The notes below the pieces were generated by a model that saw only the letters and a program-made list of their open reading frames with translations, did no database searches and was not told the origin of the DNA. The position numbers were made by a program, and so were the translations under genes. Below are positions 17,016 to 23,828 of a DNA stretch of 32,564 nt, piece by piece. Position 1 is the stretch's first letter. Each line of letters starts with the position of its first letter. Origin of the DNA: Bifidobacterium breve (GTDB taxonomy: Bacteria; Cyanobacteriota; Cyanobacteriia; PCC-6307; Cyanobiaceae); NCBI GenBank assembly GCA_943325005.2, contig CALPNT020000012.1:1-32564 (forward strand), given 5' to 3'.

Positions 17016-17532
17016 GCAACGACAGGCGGATTATCTGAGGGGGCGATCATCTGGCGATGACGCCTCCGGCGCCTAGCCACCACCAAGGCCCATCCAGCGA
17101 TCGGAATACGTTGATCTACGTTTCACTGGCCCCTCAAGATCACAGTCTGACATCGAAATAGCCAGCCCGAACTGCTGCACGACAAGCAGCCTCAACGACG
17201 ATCCAGGGTCGCACATCGCTACGTTCATCAATTTGGCCACAATGTTCACTCCTTGAGCTGCGACCTTCTTGCTGCCAGACCACACTGAGCGTTGCGAGCC
17301 TTCTTCGACCCCATCCTGTAGCAGGCCGGAAAGATCCCCACATTTCCAGCGGCGCCTCTACATAAACAACTGAGCAATGGCTCCGGCTTTTGTCCTCCCT
17401 AATCAGCTGATCACCTGTTGGACAGATCATCCGCTCAGTGCTGTGGTGTCAGCAATTGATTGAGCTCAGCTAATCAGACCCGACCCGAAGTTCAGTGCGC
17501 AGCACCCCAGGCTGTCGCCCTTCTACGATTCT
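17016..17532. other. Long intergenic region upstream of the EmrA-type gene
   Basis: About 515 bases without a supported gene, less GC-rich than its flanks. A minus-strand frame at 17140-17430 contains VVYVEAPLEMW, reminiscent of a beta strand in small P-loop kinases, but the rest lacks motifs; it may be a gene remnant. Several small palindromes occur, for example TCAGCTGA (17403-17410) and TGATT...AATCA (17457-17461/17472-17476). The last part must contain the promoter of the efflux operon; no clear -10/-35 pair can be fixed. Confidence 0.45.
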
Positions 17533-17548
17533 GTGAGTAGACACTCAC
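17533..17548. promoter_or_regulatory. Candidate TetR-type operator at the emrA start
   Basis: GTGAGT (17533-17538), AGAC, ACTCAC (17543-17548): a perfect 6-bp inverted repeat with a 4-base centre, a size and shape common for TetR-family operators. It lies immediately upstream of the preferred emrA ATG (17554) and includes the alternative GTG start (17533). A TetR gene lies at the other end of the emrAB pair. Binding is inferred, not shown. Confidence 0.4.
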
Positions 17549-17553
17549 TTCCG

Positions 17554-18744
17554 ATGGTGGCCGCTCCCGCTGAGGGCACGCAGCAGCGCAAGGCCGAGAA
17601 TTTATCTGCTGCCGATGGCGACACCAGCAACGCCAGCATGGCCGACCTGACAGGTGCCAGCCCAGCCCACGCCGCCTTACCCACTCCGCAGCGACCTGGA
17701 GGCAATCCCCAGGGCCGCAAACTGCTGCTGGCGGTGCTGGCCCTTTTGGCCGCCGGTGGCGTGGCGGGTTGGTTGATCAGTCACTGGGGCCTCGAAGAAA
17801 CCGATAACGCTCAGTTGCAGGCCGATCTCACCGAAATCTCCAGTCGCGTGCCAGGCACCATCGTGCGCGTGCCCGTGCAGGACAACCAGGAGGTGCAACG
17901 CGGCGATCTGCTGGTGAGCCTCGATCCGCGCGATGCGCGAGCGCGGCTGCTGCAGGCCCAGGCCGATCTGGTGGTGGCCGAGCGGGAGGCCCAAGCAATG
18001 CGCGCCCAGGCCGGTTCGACCGCCAGTCGCGCCGCTGCCGCCGGCAATGAGGCTCTGGCGGCCCAGCAGAGCGCCAGGGGCGAACTGACCCGGGCCGCCG
18101 CCGATCTTCGCCGGCTGGAGTTCCTGGTGAAACAGGGGGGCGTTTCCCAGCAGGACCTTGAACAGGCCCGGGCCACCTTCCTCAAAGCCCAGGGGGATTG
18201 GACCAGCAGCCGGGCCAGCGGCCAGAGCGCCCAGGCCAGTCTCAGCCAGGTGGGGGTTGACGTGCAGAAAGCGGCCGCCGCCGCCGCCAAGGTGCAGCAG
18301 GCCGCCGCCGCCCTGGCCCGCGCCCGGCTTGAGCTTTCCTACGACCAGATCCTGGCGCCCGCGCCTGGTCGGGTCGGGGCACGCACGGCTGAACCCGGCC
18401 GACAGGTACAACCGGGCCAACCGCTGATGACCCTGGTGGGCAGCACGCCTTGGGTGGAGGCCCACTTCAAGGAAACCCAGCTGCAAGCCCTCTATCCCGG
18501 CCAGAGCGCCGAAGTGCGCCTCGATGCCTTCCCCGGCCGGGTGCTGCCGGGGCGGGTGGTCAGCCTGGCGCCAGCCTCGGGGGCCCGTTTTGCCCTGCTG
18601 CCGCCGGAAAACGCCACCGGCAACTTCACCAAGGTGGTTCAGCGTGTCACCGTCCGGATCGCCCTGGATCCCCGCATCGATCCGGCGATCAAGGCCCAGC
18701 TGGTGCCCGGCCTCTCCGCCAATGTGCGTGTACAACGCCGATGA
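17554..18744 (+). CDS. EmrA/HlyD-family membrane fusion protein of an efflux pump
   Basis: 396 aa from ATG 17554; GTG 17533 would add 7 residues but lies in a perfect inverted repeat. Periplasmic adaptor linking an inner-membrane pump to an outer-membrane channel. After a Ser/Ala/Pro-rich cytoplasmic head comes one helix (LLLAVLALLAAGGVAGWLIS), then ETDNAQLQADLTEISSRVPG, the first biotinyl-lipoyl half (VPVQDNQEVQRGDLLVSLDP), a long Ala/Gln/Arg-rich coiled-coil hairpin, the second lipoyl half (LSYDQILAPAPGRVGARTAE) and a beta-barrel (WVEAHFKETQL, VRLDAFPGRVLPGRV). The TDNA and DGRVG-like elements are typical of EmrA. The stop overlaps the EmrB start (ATGA), so both are made together. Confidence 0.9.
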   Translation: MVAAPAEGTQQRKAENLSAADGDTSNASMADLTGASPAHAALPTPQRPGGNPQGRKLLLAVLALLAAGGVAGWLISHWGLEETDNAQLQADLTEISSRVPGTIVRVPVQDNQEVQRGDLLVSLDPRDARARLLQAQADLVVAEREAQAMRAQAGSTASRAAAAGNEALAAQQSARGELTRAAADLRRLEFLVKQGGVSQQDLEQARATFLKAQGDWTSSRASGQSAQASLSQVGVDVQKAAAAAAKVQQAAAALARARLELSYDQILAPAPGRVGARTAEPGRQVQPGQPLMTLVGSTPWVEAHFKETQLQALYPGQSAEVRLDAFPGRVLPGRVVSLAPASGARFALLPPENATGNFTKVVQRVTVRIALDPRIDPAIKAQLVPGLSANVRVQRR

Positions 18745-20363
18745 GCGGGGCCACGCTGAACGGGACCGCACTCAAGGAGACCGTGCTGCATGGGGCAGGC
18801 CCTGAGCCCCCCAGCCAGCTCACCCTGCGCCAGTGGTTGATCATCCTCACCGCCTCAATCGGCGCCCTGCTGGAGATCATCGACGTCAGCATCACCAACG
18901 TGGCGCTGATTCAGATCCAGGCCAATCTCGGCGCCAGCTTGGCCGAGGTGGGCTGGGTGGTCACCGGCTATGCCATGGCCAGTGTGATCATGATCCCGTT
19001 GAGTGAATGGCTCGGAGAGCTGTTCGGCCAGCGCAACTACTTCGTCTTCTGTCTGCTGGGCTTCACCGGCGCCTCGGTGCTCTGTGGGCTGGCGCCGAAT
19101 CTGACCGTGCTGGTGCTGGCCCGGATCCTGCAGGGGCTACTGGGTGGAGGGCTGCTGCCCAAAGCCCAGGCAATCATCTTCCGCACCGTTCCCAAACAGC
19201 TGCAGGGCGTCGGTCAGGCGGTGTTCGGCATCGTCGTGCTGGCCGGCCCAGCCCTCGGCCCCACCTTGGGCGGCCTGCTCACCGACCTGCTTGGCTGGCG
19301 CTGGATCTTCTTCATCAATCTGCCCTTCGGCCTGCTCACCGTGGTGATGGCCCTGGCCTTCATGGATCAGGATCAGGCCAGCCAGCCCTCAAGCCGCGAT
19401 GGCGGCCGGATCGACTGGTCCGGCATTGCCCTGATGGCGCTGAGCCTGGGCAGCCTGCAGCTGGTGCTGGAACAGGGCCATCAATACGACTGGTTTGACA
19501 ATCAGGGCATCCGCCAGCTGGCCCTGCTGGCGGCGATCGGCCTGCCGCTGTTTGTGTGGTGGGAACTGCGCTGTCTCAATCCAGCGGTGGATCTGCGGGT
19601 GCTGCGGCATCGCTCACTGGCGGCCGGCAGCGTGTTCTCGTTTGTGCTCGGAATCGGGCTCTACGGCACGGTGTTTGTGGTGCCGATCTTCGCCCAGTCG
19701 GTGCTCGGTTACACCGCTACCCAAACGGGCCTGCTGATGTTGCCGGGGGCCCTCGCCTCGGCGGTGACGATGGCGTTACTGGGGAAAGTGATCCATCGCT
19801 TCGATCCCCGCCTGCTGATCGCCGTGGGAGCCCTGTTGATGGTGCTCACCATGACCAGCCTGGCGACGATCGGCCCGGATACGGGTGAGCGCAGCTTGTT
19901 CTGGCCCCTGATCCTGCGCGGCTCCACCACCGTGATGATGTTTCTGCCGCTGAGCCTGGCCACCCTGGGGCCCTTGCCCAAGCATGACGTCGGCTCCGGC
20001 AGTGGCTTCTACAACCTCACCCGTCAACTCGGCGGCACCTTCGGCATCGCCGTGCTCACCGTGGTGCTCGAGCATCAGCGAGCCGTGCATCGGGCCCAGC
20101 TCCTTGAACATCTGGGTCGCACCAACCCGATGGTGTGGCAGCACCTACTGCGTTTGCGTCAATTCCTGGCGATTCGGGAACCGAGACTTGGCACTGGGGA
20201 TCAGCAGGCCTTGGAGATCCTCAGCCGCCAGGTGGATCTGCAGGCGTCGCTGCTGGCTTTCGGCGATGTGTTCCGCCTGGTGGCGCTGGTGTTTCTGCTG
20301 GCGATTCCGCTGGTGCTGCTGCTGGGCCGCCCGGAACAGAGCCGCTCCGCCCCTGGTCACTGA
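18741..20363 (+). CDS. EmrB/QacA (DHA2) family drug-proton antiporter
   Basis: 540 aa, about 14 transmembrane helices. Major facilitator that expels hydrophobic compounds in exchange for protons, in complex with the adaptor encoded just upstream. Helix 1 carries LLEIIDVSITNVAL with the Asp of motif D1. Motif A-like loop ELFGQRNYFVF, motif B RILQGLLGGGLLPK, and antiporter motif C GIVVLAGPALGPTLGG are present. The reading frame is open upstream, but ATG 18741 overlaps the adaptor stop TGA as ATGA and begins the protein as expected. The substrate is not predictable. Converges with the TetR gene 31 bases away. Confidence 0.92.
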   Translation: MSGATLNGTALKETVLHGAGPEPPSQLTLRQWLIILTASIGALLEIIDVSITNVALIQIQANLGASLAEVGWVVTGYAMASVIMIPLSEWLGELFGQRNYFVFCLLGFTGASVLCGLAPNLTVLVLARILQGLLGGGLLPKAQAIIFRTVPKQLQGVGQAVFGIVVLAGPALGPTLGGLLTDLLGWRWIFFINLPFGLLTVVMALAFMDQDQASQPSSRDGGRIDWSGIALMALSLGSLQLVLEQGHQYDWFDNQGIRQLALLAAIGLPLFVWWELRCLNPAVDLRVLRHRSLAAGSVFSFVLGIGLYGTVFVVPIFAQSVLGYTATQTGLLMLPGALASAVTMALLGKVIHRFDPRLLIAVGALLMVLTMTSLATIGPDTGERSLFWPLILRGSTTVMMFLPLSLATLGPLPKHDVGSGSGFYNLTRQLGGTFGIAVLTVVLEHQRAVHRAQLLEHLGRTNPMVWQHLLRLRQFLAIREPRLGTGDQQALEILSRQVDLQASLLAFGDVFRLVALVFLLAIPLVLLLGRPEQSRSAPGH

Positions 20364-20382
20364 AGTGCCAGCGACCCCCTGA

Positions 20383-20396
20383 GACCATCGATGGTC
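20383..20396. repeat. Perfect 14-bp palindrome between emrB and the tetR stop
   Basis: GACCATCGATGGTC is its own reverse complement and reaches into the tetR stop codon. It lies in the 31-base gap between convergent genes. It may serve as a bidirectional 3'-end element or a protein site. There is no T-tract. Confidence 0.35.
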
Positions 20397-21033
20397 AACT
20401 GCCCATCCTCGGCAGCAGCAACGGCAAGGCCTCACGGGTGCGGGCGCTCAGCTCGGTGAGGGTGCCGTGGACCAGGGCCTGCAGCATCAACCCCTCGCAG
20501 CAAGCCAGCAACACATTGGCCAGGGCCGGCGGCGCCAGTGGCGAACGCAGACATCCCTGCTCGCCGGCCATAGCCAGCAGCAGGCTCAGACGCTGACGGA
20601 AGCGGGCCATGAAGGCCTTGGCTTCCTCCTGGGCCGGACTCGCCTGGGGCCGCTGCAATTCGGCAAAAACCATGCGCAGCAGGCCTGGGTACTGGCGCAC
20701 GAACTCGGCATGGAGCAGCAGCAGCTGCTCCACCTCCTGCAATGGATCGGCGCCGCCTGCGGTGGCGAGATCCGTGGCGAGAGCGGTGAACCGTTGCTCC
20801 AGCTGGCCCGTGGCCCAACGCACCGATTCGGCCCAGAGGGCATCGCGGCTGCGGAAATGGCGAAACAGGGCGGCATGACTGGTGCCCATGCGCAGGGCAA
20901 TCGCTGCCGTGCTGATCTGGTCAGGCGCGGTTTCAGCCGCGAGCTCCAGCAAGGCCTGCACCGCCAGGCTGCGACGTTCGGCGGCGGGAAGCGCAGCGGC
21001 CCTGGGCACGGCGTCATCCGAGTCAGGTCGCAA
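20395..21033 (-). CDS. TetR/AcrR-family transcriptional regulator
   Basis: 212 aa. N-terminal helix-turn-helix domain, about 20-67: ISTAAIALRMGTSHAALFRH followed by FRSRDALW, the usual TetR DNA-binding pattern with Tyr replaced by Phe58 or His in the recognition helix. The C-terminal ligand domain is divergent, as normal. Begins with TTG at 21033, or with GTG at 21009; no ATG is available before the HTH. Likely a repressor. Candidate targets are the convergent emrA/emrB pump and the divergent operon starting near 21183, given the inverted repeats at 17533-17548, 21035-21056 and 21156-21166. Ligand unknown. Confidence 0.88.
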   Translation of the reverse strand: MRPDSDDAVPRAAALPAAERRSLAVQALLELAAETAPDQISTAAIALRMGTSHAALFRHFRSRDALWAESVRWATGQLEQRFTALATDLATAGGADPLQEVEQLLLLHAEFVRQYPGLLRMVFAELQRPQASPAQEEAKAFMARFRQRLSLLLAMAGEQGCLRSPLAPPALANVLLACCEGLMLQALVHGTLTELSARTREALPLLLPRMGS

Positions 21034-21034
21034 T

Positions 21035-21056
21035 CTAGGCGGGTTGGCCGGCCTAG
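21035..21056. promoter_or_regulatory. Candidate operator upstream of tetR
   Basis: CTAGGC (21035-21040) and GCCTAG (21051-21056) are inverted repeats with a 10-base spacer that itself runs into GGCCGGCC. The site is one base upstream of the TTG start of tetR, where an autorepressor would bind. Further palindromes follow: CTGATCAG (21058-21065) and GCTGGCCAGC (21077-21086). Functional role inferred from position only. Confidence 0.3.
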
Positions 21057-21182
21057 CCTGATCAGCCGACCAGCCCGCTGGCCAGCCGCCCCCTGCGACC
21101 CATCGATCGGCCCCGCCCCAAACGTTCCCGCGCCAGCCAGGATCGCCGATCGATCCTGAGTCTCAGCTTCGCCTCCCTCGCG

Positions 21183-21629
21183 GTGGCCCTGGCTTTGGTT
21201 CTGGCTTCACCGGCACTGGCGCTGGAGGTCAGCCGCTGCCGAACCCTGCGCGAACAACGGGAGGCCCTGGCCACCGCGGCCATGGAAGCCGAGCTCACCC
21301 TGGTGCGCCAGATGCGCGAGCAGCTCTGCAGCCAACTCACGCGCCAGGCGGAGCTGTCCAATGCCAATCAACCGCTGCCAGCGGCTGGCGGCGGCGAGCC
21401 CGCCACGGACTATCAGGCCTTGCTCCACTGCCGGCAGCAGGCGGAACAGGTGCTGAAAGCGAGCCACCCGGTGCTCTACCGCAATCGCCTCGGCTTCACG
21501 TACTACACCCGCAGCGGGGCCTCCCTGGCCAGCCGCGCCGATGGTGTTCAGCGCAGCCTGCTAGCCGAGGCCTGTCCGGCCTGGCTGCGCGGTGAGCCCG
21601 AACCCGCCAGCGCTTCCCCCCCCCGATGA
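21183..21629 (+). CDS. Small secreted four-cysteine hypothetical protein
   Basis: 148 aa from GTG 21183. The N-terminus is a hydrophobic segment ending in ASPALA, a good signal-peptidase site, so the mature part (from LEVSRCRTLR) is predicted periplasmic or lumenal. It has four cysteines (19, 49, 83, 131), enough for two disulfides, and no recognised family. The GTG start has no ribosome binding site and gives a signal peptide without a basic n-region. The same frame stays open upstream to 21057 and would supply KRSRASQDRRSILSLSFASL, a fitting n-region, but contains no ATG, GTG or TTG. The true start may therefore be upstream at a rare codon. The stop overlaps the ABC exporter start (ATGA), marking the start of a five-gene operon. 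Confidence 0.65.
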   Translation: MALALVLASPALALEVSRCRTLREQREALATAAMEAELTLVRQMREQLCSQLTRQAELSNANQPLPAAGGGEPATDYQALLHCRQQAEQVLKASHPVLYRNRLGFTYYTRSGASLASRADGVQRSLLAEACPAWLRGEPEPASASPPR

Positions 21630-23827
21630 CGCCAACGCTGAGCAGCTTCAGCGGCGACTTCGCCGCCCTCAGCCATGGCTTTCTGCTGCCGCCATCCCGG
21701 CGGCGACGCTGGCGGCACTGGCTGGGCCTGTTACCCAGTGCCGCCGGGGTGGCCCTGGGCACGGCCGTTCTGCTGGTGGGTGGCTTCACCCTGACGGTGC
21801 AAGCCCTGCTGGGATCTGATCGCCTCAGCCTCGCCTTCCCCTATCTGCAACCGGCCCTGGATCTGTTTCTGCGGGATCGGCACTGGCTGCTCGCCCTGCT
21901 GCTCACGGCCCTCAGCCTGGGGGGCCTGCTGCTGCAACTGGGCGCCATGGCCCCGCCACTGCGCATTCGCTGGCTGGCCCTGGCAGCGCTGCTGAGCCTG
22001 TTGGTGCTCACCACTGCCGTCGATGTGGCCTTCACCGAGGGCAATGGCGCCGTGATGGATGCCCTCAACCGACGCAGTGCCGGGGCCTTCTGGGGCACGG
22101 CGATCGGGCTGGTGGCGATCTATCTGCTCACCCTGCCGATCCAGTTCCTCACCACCTACGGCCAGCAGCGCTTTGCTCTGACCTGGCGGGATGCCAGCAC
22201 CAACGCCATGGAGCGGAGTTATCTGCAGAGGCTCAACTATTACCGCCTCGAGGTGGAGAGGCCGCTGCTGGATCGGCTCGACAACCCCGACCAACGCATC
22301 GCCGAGGACATCCAGCGCAGTGTGGCCAGTTCCACCGACCTGGCGTTCGGCTTCAGTGCCTCGCTGCTGGCGTTGGCCGCCTACATCGTGGTGTTGATCG
22401 GCATCAGCAACACCCTGGTGATCACCCTGCTGATCACCACCCTGATCGGCAACGGCGTGATCGTGAAGCTGGTGCGTCGCCTGGCGGGGCTGAACTTCCG
22501 CCAGCAGGCCCTGGAGGCTGAATTCCGCTTCGCGCTGGTTCATCTCCGCAACAACGCCGAGAAGATTGCCTTTTTCCGCGGTGAACCACCGATCGCCCTG
22601 GAGCTGCGCCGTCGCTTCAACCGGTTGCTGCTCAATCTCGAACGCCTGATCCGCTGGCGCACCCTGGTGGAACAGAGCAGCGGCCTTTATGCATTCCTGA
22701 TGCAGTTCGTGCCGTATCTGATCCTGTCGGTGACCTACTTCGCTGGCCGCGTCAGCCTGGGGCAACTCACCGTGGCCAGCATCGCCTTCAGCCAGGTGCA
22801 GTCCTCCCTGTCATTCCTGATCGATCGCGCCGACAGCTTCGCCGGCCTGTTCGCCAGCCTCGAGCGGATCGGCAGCCTCAGCCAGGCGCTCGGCAACGGC
22901 CTGGAAACCCTGATCGATCCCAGCAGCCCCCCGGAGAAGCCCCCGGCACCGATCCGCCAGCGGGGAATCGGCCCGGAAAGCAGCACCAGGGCGTTGGTCG
23001 ACGAACCAGCCAACCAGATGCCACGCCTCGAGGAGCAGCTGAGCGACGACCAGCCCGTCGAAGCGCCATCCATGGACGCGCCACGACTCCCCAACACCCA
23101 GTCCGTCATCCCCAGACCGGCGATCCAACCCCCAGGAGAACCGCCTGCATTACTTCGGTTCCAAGGGCTGACGGTCACCCCACCGAACGGAACCGCCGCC
23201 CTGATCGACCAGCTCAATCTGGTGATCGAAGCGGGGGATCGGCTGTTGATCACCGGCCCCAGCGGCTGTGGCAAAACCAGCCTGCTCAGGGTGCTGAGTG
23301 AGCTGAGCCCCGCCGCCGCCGGCTCGATCAAACGCAGCGACGCCCTGGCGATGATGGTGCTGCCCCAGGCTCCTTACATGACCCTGGGCAGCCTCAGGGA
23401 GCAGATCCTGTTTCCCGGAGTCGCCGAAACCGAGGTCAATGCCGATGCCGAAGTGAACGCCGGAGCCGGGGCTGGCGTCATCGACGACACCCAGCTGCGC
23501 GCCATCCTGCGCCAGGTGCATCTGGACAGCCTGGAGCAGCGCCATCCCGATCTGGCCGAAACCAGCGACTGGGCGCGGGTGCTCTCGGGCGGAGAACAGC
23601 AGCGAATCGGCTTTGCCCGGCTATTGCTGCACCAACCGGATCTAGCGGTGCTCGATGAGGCCACCAGCGCCCTCGACCTGGCCAGCGAAGCCCAGCTCTA
23701 TGGCGATCTCGTCGCCCGGGGCTGCACGTTAATCAGTGTCGGCCATCGCCGCAGCCTGCGGGCTTTCCATCAGCGGGAGCTGCGGCTGGATGGCCAGGGC
23801 GGCTGGATCCTGCAGCCGATCGCCTGA
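21626..23827 (+). CDS. SbmA/BacA-like ABC exporter, permease fused to ATPase (YddA type)
   Basis: 733 aa. Inner-membrane ABC transporter. The membrane part (about 35-400) has the ABC_membrane_2 landmarks NPDQRIAEDIQRSV (220-233) and FRFALVHLRNNAEKIAFFRG (300-319), as in YddA, peroxisomal ABCD proteins and the mycobacterial B12/peptide importer Rv1819c. The ATPase part has Walker A GPSGCGKT (544-551), Q-loop Gln581, signature LSGGEQQR (653-660), Walker B AVLDEA (Asp677, Glu678) and switch His707. Unusual: an 80-residue Pro/Ser/Glu linker (428-507) between the domains and an Ala/Glu/Asn/Gly insertion (599-617) in the ATPase. Cargo unknown. Overlaps the secreted-protein gene by 4 bases and is one base from the P-type ATPase gene. 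Confidence 0.88.
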   Translation: MTPTLSSFSGDFAALSHGFLLPPSRRRRWRHWLGLLPSAAGVALGTAVLLVGGFTLTVQALLGSDRLSLAFPYLQPALDLFLRDRHWLLALLLTALSLGGLLLQLGAMAPPLRIRWLALAALLSLLVLTTAVDVAFTEGNGAVMDALNRRSAGAFWGTAIGLVAIYLLTLPIQFLTTYGQQRFALTWRDASTNAMERSYLQRLNYYRLEVERPLLDRLDNPDQRIAEDIQRSVASSTDLAFGFSASLLALAAYIVVLIGISNTLVITLLITTLIGNGVIVKLVRRLAGLNFRQQALEAEFRFALVHLRNNAEKIAFFRGEPPIALELRRRFNRLLLNLERLIRWRTLVEQSSGLYAFLMQFVPYLILSVTYFAGRVSLGQLTVASIAFSQVQSSLSFLIDRADSFAGLFASLERIGSLSQALGNGLETLIDPSSPPEKPPAPIRQRGIGPESSTRALVDEPANQMPRLEEQLSDDQPVEAPSMDAPRLPNTQSVIPRPAIQPPGEPPALLRFQGLTVTPPNGTAALIDQLNLVIEAGDRLLITGPSGCGKTSLLRVLSELSPAAAGSIKRSDALAMMVLPQAPYMTLGSLREQILFPGVAETEVNADAEVNAGAGAGVIDDTQLRAILRQVHLDSLEQRHPDLAETSDWARVLSGGEQQRIGFARLLLHQPDLAVLDEATSALDLASEAQLYGDLVARGCTLISVGHRRSLRAFHQRELRLDGQGGWILQPIA

Positions 23828-23828
23828 G

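Noticed and set aside
21731-22765. 344-codon minus-strand frame opposite the ABC exporter
   Set aside because: Gln/His/Gly-rich antisense shadow of a conserved membrane domain.
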